Positions 8,971-17,657 of a DNA stretch of 64,000 nucleotides are shown piece after piece. Made by a program: the position numbers and the translations under genes. Each line of letters opens with the position of its first letter. The stretch's first letter is position 1. The DNA comes from Streptomyces rhizoryzae (GTDB lineage Bacteria; Actinomycetota; Actinomycetes; Streptomycetales; Streptomycetaceae), in NCBI RefSeq assembly GCF_023155275.1, contig NZ_JALMUV010000006.1, positions 62,001 to 126,000 of the forward strand. The letters run 5' to 3'. The notes under the pieces are model-generated. The model was not told the origin of the DNA, made no database searches, and saw nothing but the letters and a program-made list of their open reading frames with translations.

Positions 8971-10235
8971 CGACCACGGGCGGGCCGGAGACAACCACAG
9001 GCGGGCCGGAGGCGACCGCAGGAAGGCCGACGACCACCACGGCAGCCCGCGCCGCGGGGGGCGCCGAGGGCGCGGAGCGGTTGCGGCGCTGGCGGCTGGT
9101 GCTGGGCGGGGCCGGCGCGGACGGCACCGGAGGCGAACTCCGCGGCCGCGACGCCGCGATGGACGGCGCCCTGGAGGCGCTCTACGGCCGGCGGCCGCAG
9201 CAGCGCCCCGGCCGCGGCCCGCGCGACGGCGGCAGCCGGGCGGCCGGCCTCGGCGCGTCCGCGCCCCAGGTGGCGCGCTGGCTCGGCGACATCCGGACGT
9301 ACTTCCCGTCCCCCGTCGTGCAGGTGATGCAGCGGGACGCCATCCACCGCCTCGGCCTGGCCACCCTGCTGCTGGAACCGGAGATGCTCGCGGCCGTCGA
9401 ACCCGACGTCCACCTGGTCGGCACCCTGCTCTCCCTGAACAAGATGCTGCCGGACACCACCCGGGAGACCGCCCGCGCCGTCGTCCGCAAGGTCGTCACC
9501 GACCTGGAGAACCGGCTGGCCACCCGCACCCGCGCCGTCCTCACCGGCGCACTGGACCGCGCCGCGCGGACCGCCCGCCCCCGCCACCGCGCCATCGACT
9601 GGGACCGCACCATCCGCGCCAACCTCCGCCACTACCTCCCCGACCACGGCACCGTCGTCCCCGAACGGCTCATCGGATACGCCCGCGCCGACCGCACCGT
9701 GCGGAAGGACGTGGTGCTCTGCATCGACCAGTCCGGGTCGATGGCCGCCTCCGTGGTGTACGCCTCGGTGTTCGGCGCGGTCCTGGCGTCCGTACGCGCC
9801 CTGAAGACCCGGCTGGTCGTCTTCGACACCGCCGTCACCGACCTGACGGAGCACCTGACCGACCCGGTGGACGTGCTGTTCGGCACCCAGCTCGGCGGCG
9901 GTACGGACATCAACCGCGCGCTGGCCTACTGCCAGCAGCGGATCGACCGCCCCGCCGACACCGTCGTCGTCCTCATCAGCGACCTCTACGAGGGCGGCAT
10001 CCGCGACGAGATGCTCAAACGGGTCGCCGCGATGCAGGCGTCCGGAGTGCGGTTCGTGACCCTGCTCGCGCTCTCCGACGACGGTGCCCCGGCCTACGAC
10101 CGCGAGCACGCGGCGGCCCTCGCCGCCCTCGGGATACCGGCGTTCGCCTGTACGCCCGACCGTTTCCCGGAGGTGATGGCCGCCGCGTTGGAGAAAAGGC
10201 CGCTACCCATACCGGACATGGCGGAGCAACGGTGA
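8967..10235 (+). CDS. VWA-domain protein (CoxE-like)
   Basis: A 422-residue protein with a C-terminal von Willebrand A domain. The metal-ion-dependent adhesion site is complete: DQSGS (Asp254-Ser258), the Thr of GGGTDINRAL, and the Asp of LISDLYEGG. Ahead of it lies a helical region typical of CoxE/YehP-like partners of MoxR ATPases. The N-terminal 30 residues are an imperfect repeat (TTTGGPE, TTTGGPE, ATAGRPT, TTTAARA) of uncertain value. It has no signal peptide, so it is cytoplasmic. It starts at 8967 by ATGA overlap with DUF5682. It is last in the damage-type operon and probably bridges the ATPase to its target. Confidence 0.9.
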   Translation: MTTTGGPETTTGGPEATAGRPTTTTAARAAGGAEGAERLRRWRLVLGGAGADGTGGELRGRDAAMDGALEALYGRRPQQRPGRGPRDGGSRAAGLGASAPQVARWLGDIRTYFPSPVVQVMQRDAIHRLGLATLLLEPEMLAAVEPDVHLVGTLLSLNKMLPDTTRETARAVVRKVVTDLENRLATRTRAVLTGALDRAARTARPRHRAIDWDRTIRANLRHYLPDHGTVVPERLIGYARADRTVRKDVVLCIDQSGSMAASVVYASVFGAVLASVRALKTRLVVFDTAVTDLTEHLTDPVDVLFGTQLGGGTDINRALAYCQQRIDRPADTVVVLISDLYEGGIRDEMLKRVAAMQASGVRFVTLLALSDDGAPAYDREHAAALAALGIPAFACTPDRFPEVMAAALEKRPLPIPDMAEQR

Positions 10236-10368
10236 CAGGAAGCCCGGCGGGACTTGCATGGCACCTGGCGGGTCGTGCAAGGATCAGGGCATCGCTCGAT
10301 CACCCGTGACGCGCGCGACACCGAGGCACTGTGCCCGGCTGTCCCCGTCCCTCTGGGAAGGTCCCCTC

Positions 10369-11253
10369 GTGCCTGCTGTGTTCGTCCTGCCTGCCGCCGT
10401 GCGCCTGCCGCGCACCGTGGCCGCGCGGCGCGCACTGCTGGCGGGGCTCTTCCTGATCGGCTTCGTCCTCCTCGGCTTCGCGTTCGGCACCGGCGCACAC
10501 GCCGCCGACCGGACGCCCGCCGGCGGCCACCCGGCCGCACCCGCCCTGACCGGGGCCGACACCCCGGCCCACGCCACCGCCCCGCAGGACACCGGCCCGC
10601 TGCCGGAGTCCGGGGACACACCGGCGCGGCAGGGCGCGGCGGACGGCACCGCACTCACCCGCCGGGCGGACGCCGCCGCGGCCACGGTCGAGGACGCGGT
10701 GCGCCCCGCCGAGCAGGCCGCCGCGCCGGTCACCGGCCGGCTGACCGGCCCGGTGGACGACGTGACCGGCACGGTCGGGCGGATCGGCGGCATCGGGGAC
10801 CGGATCGGCGGCGCGCTGCCCGTCCACCTCCCCGCCGGCACCCACCCGGGACGGCCCGGCGACGGCGGTACGCCCGCACACGGCGGCGCACCCGGTGACG
10901 CCCGGCCGGGTCAGGGGACGGCGGTGCCGGGCTCCGGCCCGTCCGCACCGCACCTGTTCCGCCCGGCGCACTGCACCTCCGTGGTGCACCACCCGGCTGC
11001 CGCGCAGCCCCGGCCCGCCGCGGTCACGCAGCGGGACGCCGGCCACCACGGCCTGCCGGGCCCGTGCCCGCAGGGCCCCGCCGCACCCGCCCCGCACACC
11101 GCGGGCGACGGCCACGGCCCCCGCGGCGGCGACCAGCACGCCGCCGCCACGGCGGACCTCCCGCGCTTCCGGCTCCTGCCCGGTGGCGTCCGTACGGCCG
11201 ACGGCGCCCCGACGCGCCGCCGCGCCGAAGAAATCCTCGAATTCCCCGGCTAG
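10369..11253 (+). CDS. Secreted low-complexity protein of unknown function
   Basis: A 294-residue protein, unrecognised. An Arg-bearing N-region and hydrophobic core (about 23-40, LLAGLFLIGFVLLGFAFG) end in GAHA-AD, a good signal-peptidase site. The mature part is rich in Ala, Pro, Gly, Asp and His, with a TGRLTGPVDDVTGTVGRIGGIGDRIG-like Thr/Val/Gly stretch (in two pieces about 125-150) and three scattered Cys. The GTG start at 10369 follows GGGAAGG. It lies 94 bases before another secreted protein with similar Thr-Gly-Val repeats, so the two may act together at the cell surface. The mature region gives no fold, and real expression is not certain. Confidence 0.6.
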   Translation: MPAVFVLPAAVRLPRTVAARRALLAGLFLIGFVLLGFAFGTGAHAADRTPAGGHPAAPALTGADTPAHATAPQDTGPLPESGDTPARQGAADGTALTRRADAAAATVEDAVRPAEQAAAPVTGRLTGPVDDVTGTVGRIGGIGDRIGGALPVHLPAGTHPGRPGDGGTPAHGGAPGDARPGQGTAVPGSGPSAPHLFRPAHCTSVVHHPAAAQPRPAAVTQRDAGHHGLPGPCPQGPAAPAPHTAGDGHGPRGGDQHAAATADLPRFRLLPGGVRTADGAPTRRRAEEILEFPG

Positions 11254-11312
11254 GGCAGACCGCACTCCGCGTCTGACAAGACCTGCCACGCGGGGGTGGC
11301 ACAGGTCTGCCC
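11253..11312. repeat. Inverted repeat between two secreted-protein genes
   Basis: Nine-base perfect arms GGGCAGACC (11253-11261) and GGTCTGCCC (11304-11312) enclose a smaller imperfect stem (ACCTGCCAC / GTGGCACAGGT). It starts at the stop codon of the upstream gene and could act as a terminator or a leader structure for the next gene. Confidence 0.5.
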
Positions 11313-11347
11313 GTTGAACCTCCCGAATTCGAAGGACATCACCCATC

Positions 11348-12601
11348 ATGCGCTCGAACATCCGCCGTTCCATCGCCGTCGCCGCCACCGCCACCGGCCT
11401 GTGGGCCCTGGGCTCCGTCGCCGCCAACGCCGCCGAACTGCCCGCCACCCCGGACCTGCCCGCGGTCGGCACGGTCACCGGCGCCGCCCAGCACCTGCCC
11501 ACCGGCGCGGTCACCGGCACCGTCCAGAAGACCGCCGGCACCGTCACCTCGACGGTGAACGGCGTGGCCGGCAAGGCGACCGGGACCCTCGGCGGCGGCG
11601 TCACGGCCGGTCAGCTGCCCACCGGCGGGCTGCCGCAGGCCGGCGGTGTGGTGGACGGCGTGCGCCACCTCGTCGACGGTGCCGGGCTGCCGGCCCTGAA
11701 CACCGGTGACGTGCAGAAGGCCGCCGACGCCAAGCAGGCCGCCAAGACCGTCAAGAAGGTCACCAAGGCCGCCGGGAAGGCCGACCTGGGCAAGGCCGGC
11801 AAGCTGGTGAACGGCGGACTGCCGGCCGCGCCGAAGCTGCCCGCCGTCCCCGGTGTGCCGACCGCCGGGCTGCCCGGCGGCCTGCCGAAGGGCCTGCCCG
11901 GTGTGCCGGCGCTGCCGAAGGTGCCCGCTCTGCCGAAGGCGCCCGGCTCGGCCGACAACCTGCTGGCCGGTCTCGCGGGTGCGGGGCTGCGTCCCGAGCA
12001 GCTGACCAAGCAGGCCCAGGGCGCGCTGGCCACCGCCCGCCCGGTGGCGGACCGCACCGCCGCCGATGTGCTGCCGCCGGTCGCCGGCCGGACGGTCGCG
12101 AAGGTCCTGCCGGTCGCCCAGGGCGCGGTCGGCGACGCCGGTGCGCTCGCCGGTGACGCGGCGCGCCAGGCCACGCCGTTCGTGTCGGTCGTCAACGGCC
12201 GGGTGCAGCTGTTCGTCGAGAGCGCCAAGGGCGCGGCGGTGCCGTTCGCGCAGGGTGTCGCCGGGCACGCCACGGAGCTGGCGCAGGGCGTGGGCAGCGA
12301 CGCCGTGCCGTTCGCGCAGGGCCTGGCCACCGTCGTGGTGGCCGACGCCAAGGGCACCGCGGTGACCACCGCCGCCGGTGCGCAGAGCCTGGCCCCGACC
12401 GGCATCGTCCCCTCGCTCCCGTCCGTCCCGTCCGTGCCCTCGGCCCCGTCGATCCCCTCCGTTCCCTCCGTTCCCTCCGTCCCCGCCGTCCCGTCGGTCC
12501 CGTCGGTGCCTGCCGTCCCGGCCGTGCCCGCCAACCTGGCCGACCTGACCAACGCCGCCAACGTGCCGGCGCTGCCCGCCCTGCCGGTCCAGGGCCTCTG
12601 A
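11348..12601 (+). CDS. Secreted Val/Pro/Ala-rich repeat protein
   Basis: A 417-residue exported protein, not assigned to a named family. The signal peptide is RRSIAVAATATGLWALGSVAANA followed by AE. The mature part is almost free of aromatic and charged residues: it has TGAV/TGTV repeats (40-90), LPGVPALPKVPALPK-type Leu-Pro repeats (170-200), two AVPFAQGV repeats, and a C-terminal tract of SVPSVPS/AVPAVPA triplets (about 355-395). No Cys and no catalytic motif are present, so a structural or surface-active role is more likely than an enzyme. The start at 11348 has GAAGGA about 12 bases upstream. A strong terminator follows at 12733. Confidence 0.75.
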   Translation: MRSNIRRSIAVAATATGLWALGSVAANAAELPATPDLPAVGTVTGAAQHLPTGAVTGTVQKTAGTVTSTVNGVAGKATGTLGGGVTAGQLPTGGLPQAGGVVDGVRHLVDGAGLPALNTGDVQKAADAKQAAKTVKKVTKAAGKADLGKAGKLVNGGLPAAPKLPAVPGVPTAGLPGGLPKGLPGVPALPKVPALPKAPGSADNLLAGLAGAGLRPEQLTKQAQGALATARPVADRTAADVLPPVAGRTVAKVLPVAQGAVGDAGALAGDAARQATPFVSVVNGRVQLFVESAKGAAVPFAQGVAGHATELAQGVGSDAVPFAQGLATVVVADAKGTAVTTAAGAQSLAPTGIVPSLPSVPSVPSAPSIPSVPSVPSVPAVPSVPSVPAVPAVPANLADLTNAANVPALPALPVQGL

Positions 12602-12732
12602 ACCGTCCGGCCGCCAGCACGGTGCGCGGCGGTCCGCAGGTCACGGCGGTGACGTGCGGCCGGTGCCACCGTGACGCCGGATGAGGCGGACGAGGTGATG
12701 TGGGGATCACCTCGACCCGCCCCGTGAAAAAC

Positions 12733-12772
12733 GCCGGGTGGTCCTCTGTGGGGGAGGGCCACCCGGCTTTTT
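12733..12772 (+). terminator. Intrinsic terminator with T-run
   Basis: A 12-bp stem, GCCGGGTGGTCC paired with GGGCCACCCGGC (one G-U pair), an 11-base loop and TTTTT at 12768-12772. AAAA lies just upstream, so it could also work on the minus strand. It is placed 131 bases after the secreted repeat-protein gene. Confidence 0.85.
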
Positions 12773-12788
12773 CCGTAGGGGGGAGGGG

Positions 12789-12858
12789 AACGGATCCCTT
12801 AGGGGGCGCGAGGCCCCCCTGCGGGTCCACAACGACGGCGGGGCGGGGGGTATTCCGG
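12789..12858. repeat. 70-bp dispersed repeat, copy 1
   Basis: Shares the frame AACGGATCCC.TAGGGG...GGCGGGGGGTATTCC with 56508-56577, with similar spacing and internal G-run/C-run pairing. The copy lies just after a terminator. It is probably a small intergenic repeat of the Streptomyces type, function unknown. Confidence 0.55.
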
Positions 12859-14134
12859 GAGGGGGCTCGTCTCCAGACGGATTGGTGGCCTGAATGCCCC
12901 GCCGCATCAGGGTAATTGCGGAGTTGGTCGCTGAACCTGGCGCTCCGCCGCCGGAATTGGGAAGGCCGAGGCGACCCGGCCCCAGGCGGCGCCCCCGGTT
13001 CAAGCCGTCGCATCCTTGCTGTGGGAGCCGAGGCTGCGTTGCCAGGGAGCGTACGGCCTGTGGTGGGCCTCCTGCCGTGGCCTCCGCGTCGGCGCCCGCC
13101 TTGGCGCCCGGGGGCGATCACCGTGACCGGCCCGCCGTGAGAAGCCGGTGATCCGGGCCGGTTGGTTCAGCAGTCCGCGCCGGGTGTGGCCGAGGGGTGC
13201 GGGGCGCCGGGAGCGTCACGGTGTGGGGCGCTGCGGCGGCTGCCGGGAGGAACTTCGGTGGAGGCGCCGGGGAGGTCGTAGAGCGTATGCGTCGGCATTT
13301 CCCTCGCCGGTCACTTCAAAGTGCCGACGATTAATCGAGAAAGGCCGGGAGCGGGTGCGGAAGGGGCGGTGACCGGGCCCGTGCTGCGCCCCCTCGGCCA
13401 CTCCTCAGGGCCTCGCCCGCCGCTCCCCGAGCGCTCCGCATCGGCAGCCGGTGCGGGAGGACCCGTTCTCCGTGTTCGCCATGCTCTCCGTGTGGTCCGC
13501 ACGATCTGCGTGGTCCTGTCCGTACGGGAGGGAGACGGCCCCGTGTGTCCGTCCGGCGGCTCGGGGCTGCTCGTGCGCGAGGCGGCAACCCGGCTTCCAC
13601 CACGGCGAGTTGAAGCGGCGCATGGGTTTCCGGGCGCCTCCGTGGAGAACTGTGCGCGCCCTCGGCGCCGTCTCCCCCGGCGGAGGACCCCCGCCCTGGC
13701 GCGCCCCGGCGGGCCGGGGGGCCGGGGGCCGGGGGCCGGATCGGGGCGTACGGCGCGATCGGCGCGACCGGTGTGTTCGGCGCCCGAACGGCGCATGGCG
13801 GGGGTGTGCACGGCGGGTGGCGGGGGAGCGGCGCCCGGGGGTGTCCGGTCCTGGGAAATACTTCCGGCGCGCCGTCGCGGCCCTGCGGAAAAGTGGCGGC
13901 GGAGTAAGTTGGCCAATAGATCTGTGACAGTAATCACCGCCGGAGTGTGATCTGCGATTTAGGGACGCATGTCCACCGGCGATACCCTGCGAGACGGACA
14001 TGCCGCGTATCCGGTCACCGTGTATACGCCTCCCCTGTGACAGCGCCGTCACGTTGCCCTTCGCGGCACGCCCATCGCAGACGAACGAACCGCGATCACT
14101 ACGGCGATTCTGAGAAGACAAGGGACGGACGCGC

Positions 14135-15313
14135 GTGGACCTGTTCGAGTACCAGGCGAGGGACCTCTTCGCCAAGCACGGTGTACCGGTGCTGGCCGGT
14201 GAAGTCATCGACACGCCTGAGGCGGCGCGCGAGGTGACCGAGCGGCTGGGGGGCCGGTCTGTCGTCAAGGCGCAGGTCAAGGTCGGCGGCCGCGGCAAGG
14301 CCGGCGGCGTCAAGCTGGCCGACAGCCCGGACGACGCGGTCGAGAAGTCGCGCCAGATCCTGGGCATGGACATCAAGGGCCACACGGTCCACAAGGTGAT
14401 GATCGCGGAGACGGCCCCCGAGATCGCCGAGGAGTACTACGTCTCCTACCTCCTCGACCGCACCAACCGCACCTTCCTGGCCATGGCCTCCGTCGAGGGC
14501 GGCATGGACATCGAGGAGGTCGCCGCCACCAAGCCGGAGGCCCTCGCGAAGGTCCCGGTCGACGCCAACGAGGGTGTGACCAAGGAGAAGGCCCAGGAGA
14601 TCGTCGCCCAGGCGAAGTTCCCGGCCGAGGTCGCCGACAAGGTCGCCGACGTCCTGGTCACCCTGTGGCAGACCTTCATCAAGGAGGACGCCCTCCTGGT
14701 CGAGGTCAACCCGCTGGCGAAGGTCGCCTCCGGTGACGTCCTCGCCCTGGACGGCAAGGTCTCCCTGGACGCCAACGCCGAGTTCCGGCAGCCGGAGCAC
14801 GCGGCCCTGGAGGACAAGGCGGCGGCCAACCCGCTCGAGGCCGCGGCCAAGGCCAAGGGCCTGAACTACGTCAAGCTCGACGGCCAGGTCGGCATCATCG
14901 GCAACGGCGCGGGCCTGGTCATGAGCACCCTGGACGTCGTCGCCTACGCCGGTGAGAAGCACGGCGGCGTCAAGCCCGCCAACTTCCTCGACATCGGCGG
15001 CGGCGCCTCCGCCGAGGTCATGGCGAACGGCCTGGAGATCATCCTCGGCGACCCGGACGTGAAGTCGGTGTTCGTCAACGTCTTCGGCGGCATCACCGCG
15101 TGCGACGAGGTCGCCAACGGCATCGTGCAGGCCCTGGAGCTGCTCAAGTCCAAGGGCGAGAACGTCACCAAGCCGCTGGTCGTCCGCCTCGACGGCAACA
15201 ACGCGGAGCTGGGTCGCAAGATCCTCTCGGACGCCAACCACCCGCTGGTGCAGCGCGTGGACACGATGGACGGTGCGGCCGACAAGGCCGCCGAGCTGGC
15301 CGCGGCCAAGTAA
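14135..15313 (+). CDS. sucC: Succinyl-CoA synthetase (ADP-forming), beta subunit
   Basis: A 392-residue beta subunit of succinate-CoA ligase, which makes ATP (or GTP) from succinyl-CoA in the TCA cycle together with SucD. It has an N-terminal ATP-grasp domain ([37 protein letters not shown] around 49-66 binds nucleotide), metal-binding EVNPLA (about 190), and a C-terminal CoA-ligase domain with GGGAS and [16 protein letters not shown]. The length is normal for the family. The GTG start at 14135 follows AAGGGACGG. sucD begins 22 bases after its stop, forming a two-gene operon. The long gene-free region upstream probably holds its promoter. Confidence 0.97.
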   Translation: MDLFEYQARDLFAKHGVPVLAGEVIDTPEAAREVTERLGGRSVVKAQVKVGGRGKAGGVKLADSPDDAVEKSRQILGMDIKGHTVHKVMIAETAPEIAEEYYVSYLLDRTNRTFLAMASVEGGMDIEEVAATKPEALAKVPVDANEGVTKEKAQEIVAQAKFPAEVADKVADVLVTLWQTFIKEDALLVEVNPLAKVASGDVLALDGKVSLDANAEFRQPEHAALEDKAAANPLEAAAKAKGLNYVKLDGQVGIIGNGAGLVMSTLDVVAYAGEKHGGVKPANFLDIGGGASAEVMANGLEIILGDPDVKSVFVNVFGGITACDEVANGIVQALELLKSKGENVTKPLVVRLDGNNAELGRKILSDANHPLVQRVDTMDGAADKAAELAAAK

Positions 15314-15335
15314 GGGACGAGGGACAACCACAGCC

Positions 15336-16220
15336 ATGGCTATCTTCCTCAACAAGGACTCCAAGGTCATCGTCCAGGGCATGACCGGTGCCACGGGCAT
15401 GAAGCACACCAAGCTCATGCTCGGCGACGGCACGAACATCGTCGGTGGCGTGAACCCCCGCAAGGCCGGCACCTCCGTCGACTTCGACGGCACCGAGGTC
15501 CCGGTCTTCGGCTCCGTCAAGGAGGCGATGGAGAAGACGGGCGCCAACGTCTCCGTCCTCTTCGTCCCGCCGGCCTTCGCCAAGGCCGCCGTCGTCGAGG
15601 CCATCGACGCCGAGATCCCGCTGGCCGTCGTGATCACCGAGGGCATCGCGGTGCACGACTCCGCCGCCTTCTGGGCCTACGCCAAGGCCAAGGGCAACAA
15701 GACCCGGATCATCGGCCCGAACTGCCCCGGCCTGATCACCCCCGGCCAGTCCAACGCCGGCATCATCCCGGGCGACATCACCAAGCCCGGCCGCATCGGC
15801 CTGGTGTCGAAGTCCGGCACGCTGACCTACCAGATGATGTACGAGCTGCGCGACATCGGCTTCTCGTCGGCGGTCGGCATCGGCGGTGACCCGGTCATCG
15901 GCACCACCCACATCGACGCCCTCAAGGCGTTCCAGGACGACCCGGACACCGACCTGATCGTCATGATCGGTGAGATCGGCGGCGACGCCGAGGAGCGGGC
16001 GGCCGACTTCATCAAGGAGCACGTGACCAAGCCGGTCGTCGGCTACGTCGCGGGCTTCACCGCCCCCGAGGGCAAGACCATGGGCCACGCCGGCGCCATC
16101 GTCTCCGGCTCGTCCGGCACCGCCCAGGCGAAGAAGGAGGCCCTGGAGGCCGCGGGCGTGAAGGTCGGCAAGACCCCGTCCGAGACCGCGCTGCTGGCCC
16201 GGGAGATCCTGGCCGGCTGA
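15336..16220 (+). CDS. sucD: Succinyl-CoA synthetase, alpha subunit
   Basis: A 294-residue alpha subunit. It binds CoA through the N-terminal Rossmann-like domain ([17 protein letters not shown]) and carries the phosphorylated active-site His in [17 protein letters not shown] (His near 249). [16 protein letters not shown] and [15 protein letters not shown] are family signatures. It forms a complex with SucC. ATG at 15336 follows GAGGGACAACC. A stem-loop at 16267-16313 ends the operon and separates it from a convergent sigma-like gene. Confidence 0.97.
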   Translation: MAIFLNKDSKVIVQGMTGATGMKHTKLMLGDGTNIVGGVNPRKAGTSVDFDGTEVPVFGSVKEAMEKTGANVSVLFVPPAFAKAAVVEAIDAEIPLAVVITEGIAVHDSAAFWAYAKAKGNKTRIIGPNCPGLITPGQSNAGIIPGDITKPGRIGLVSKSGTLTYQMMYELRDIGFSSAVGIGGDPVIGTTHIDALKAFQDDPDTDLIVMIGEIGGDAEERAADFIKEHVTKPVVGYVAGFTAPEGKTMGHAGAIVSGSSGTAQAKKEALEAAGVKVGKTPSETALLAREILAG

Positions 16221-16266
16221 CGCCGCACCGTCCGGCGGGCCGCCCCGTCCGGCGCCCGCCCGGCAC

Positions 16267-16313
16267 ACGGCCGTGGGCCCGCACCCCTCTCCGGGCCCCC
16301 CCCCCACGGCCGT
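16267..16313. terminator. Terminator-like hairpin between convergent genes
   Basis: Perfect 11-bp arms ACGGCCGTGGG (16267-16277) and CCCACGGCCGT (16303-16313), with an inner GGGCCC/GGGCCC pairing. There is no T-run, as is common in Streptomyces. It can serve sucD (plus) and the sigma-like gene (minus). Confidence 0.65.
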
Positions 16314-16488
16314 TCCTCCGGCAGACGAAGCCGACCACTCCGGCTACCCCGATTGCCCCGGCCGTCCCGGCCGTCCGCCTCCCCAGGCCCCGGGTGCCCC
16401 GGCCCGCCGCGCCCACCCTCGTCGCCCCGACCACCGCCGACGTGGCCGACGCGACCGCCCCGCCCGGCGCCCTTACCGCCCGCCTCCC

Positions 16489-17559
16489 TCACCGTGCGTC
16501 CGGCGCGAGCCGGGCCCCGCGCGGCAATGCCCCGTGCCCGCCCGTCCCGTGCCCGCCCGTCCCGTGCCCGCCCGCCAGGTGGCCGCGCTTCCCCCCGGGC
16601 TCCCCGGCCTGCTGCACCGCCTCCGCTCCCGCCCCCACCGCCGTTCCCGGCTCAGCCCTCCTCCCCGCCTCGGCCTTCGCCCCCGCCTCGGCCTTCGCCC
16701 CCGACGAGCCGGCGGACGGCGCGGCCGGGGCCGACGGGACCGCCACCGCCGGCTGCCGCGGCGGCGGCCGGTAGCCGTCCGGCGTGCTCAGCGAGACCGT
16801 CAGCGCCGTCACCGCCAGCAGCCCGGCCGCCCCGAAACCGGCGCGGGTGGTCCGCCGGGCCCGCCGCTCCCCGCCGGCCCGCACCTCCCGCGCGGCCGGC
16901 GGCGCCACCGGGCGGGCCGCCGCCAACGCCGTCAGCCGGGCGTGCAGCACCGCGCCCTGCCGGTCCGGCGGCAGGCCCCGCAGCCCCAGCTCCGGCAGCT
17001 CCGCGGCCAGGCACTCCCGGGCGTGGGTCAGCCGCCCGGTCGCCGCCCCGGTACTGGCCTCCACCTCCACCGCCGTCCGGTGCAGCCCCAGCCCCACCCC
17101 GTCGTGCAGCAGCAGCGTCCGCCGGTAGGGGACGGGCAGCGCCAGCACCGCCGCCAGCAGTGCCCGGTCCGCCGGGGCGGCCGCCGGCGGCGCGGGCGTC
17201 CCCGGACCGGGCCGCTCGGCCGGCCGCAGCCGGGGGAGCGCGCGGCGCCACGGCGCCAGCGCGTACTCGTACGCCGCCGCCCGCACCCACCCCACCGGAT
17301 CCGGGTCCCCGGCCACCTCCGGCCACCGCTGCCAGGCCGCCTGGAACGCCCGCTCCACCGCCCGCCGGGCCAGCCGCGCCCGCCCGGTCAGCAGCAGCAC
17401 CTGCCGCACCAGCGGCCCGGCATGCGCCGCGTACAGCGCGTCGAAGGCAGCCGAGGCGCTTGATGAGCAGTCAGCTTCCGTGCAGCCACCTGTATCTGGC
17501 TCAGCATCAGCGCTGCGTGAGACTTCCGGGCAACGGGGGGCGTGGTCGCGCGTGGTCAT
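16489..17559 (-). CDS. Sigma-70-like (ECF-type) protein with membrane-anchor tail
   Basis: A 356-residue protein. Residues about 38-103 resemble sigma region 2 ([22 protein letters not shown]...[12 protein letters not shown]) and 130-190 resemble region 4 ([31 protein letters not shown]...[11 protein letters not shown]). A single hydrophobic helix (about 230-250, [19 protein letters not shown]) follows, then a Pro/Ala/Gly tail that ends in [13 protein letters not shown], encoded by a 15-bp tandem repeat. The region 4 helix-turn-helix is atypical, so it may bind DNA or a partner instead of working as a true sigma factor. The tail should lie outside the membrane. The start at 17559 lacks a strong ribosome site; 17613 is possible. 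It is convergent with sucD. Confidence 0.7.
   Translation of the reverse strand: MTTRDHAPRCPEVSRSADAEPDTGGCTEADCSSSASAAFDALYAAHAGPLVRQVLLLTGRARLARRAVERAFQAAWQRWPEVAGDPDPVGWVRAAAYEYALAPWRRALPRLRPAERPGPGTPAPPAAAPADRALLAAVLALPVPYRRTLLLHDGVGLGLHRTAVEVEASTGAATGRLTHARECLAAELPELGLRGLPPDRQGAVLHARLTALAAARPVAPPAAREVRAGGERRARRTTRAGFGAAGLLAVTALTVSLSTPDGYRPPPRQPAVAVPSAPAAPSAGSSGAKAEAGAKAEAGRRAEPGTAVGAGAEAVQQAGEPGGKRGHLAGGHGTGGHGTGGHGALPRGARLAPDAR
16531..16575. repeat. 15-bp tandem repeat, three copies
   Basis: CCCGTGCCCGCCCGT is repeated at 16531, 16546 and 16561 (the last copy differs at one base). It lies inside the sigma-like gene and encodes the GHGTG repeat of its C-terminal tail, so its copy number may vary between strains. 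Confidence 0.85.
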
Positions 17560-17657
17560 GGCGGAAGTCTGGGAACGACGCGGGGCGGAACTCACGCGAC
17601 ACGGCGGACGCATGCCCGGTACGTGGTGGAAAGGGGCGTTATTGGCAGCATGACGGT

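Larger units (their letters stand above)
12602..14134. other. 1.5 kb region without a convincing gene, upstream of sucC
   Basis: It contains the terminator at 12733-12772 and a repeat copy at 12789-12858. Open frames on both strands are Arg- or Pro-rich and lack family resemblance or good starts. It is less biased in base use near 13300-13330 and 13905-14110. An inverted repeat GCATGTCC / GGACATGC (13967-13974, 13996-14003) and GTGAC-N6-GTCAC (14037-14052) lie within 170 bases of the sucC start and may belong to its promoter or leader. No riboswitch or tRNA was recognised. Confidence 0.5.

Noticed and set aside
8967..9050. TTTGGPE repeats as a DNA minisatellite
   Set aside because: Copies are few and diverged; better treated as part of the VWA protein N-terminus.
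13311..13950. Overlapping 200-codon frames on both strands
   Set aside because: Arg/Pro/Gly-rich in all versions, with codon use that does not favour any frame; treated as non-coding.
14037..14052. GTGAC-N6-GTCAC before sucC as a CRP site
   Set aside because: The TGTGA and TCAC halves are 8 bases apart, not 6, so it does not fit the CRP spacing.
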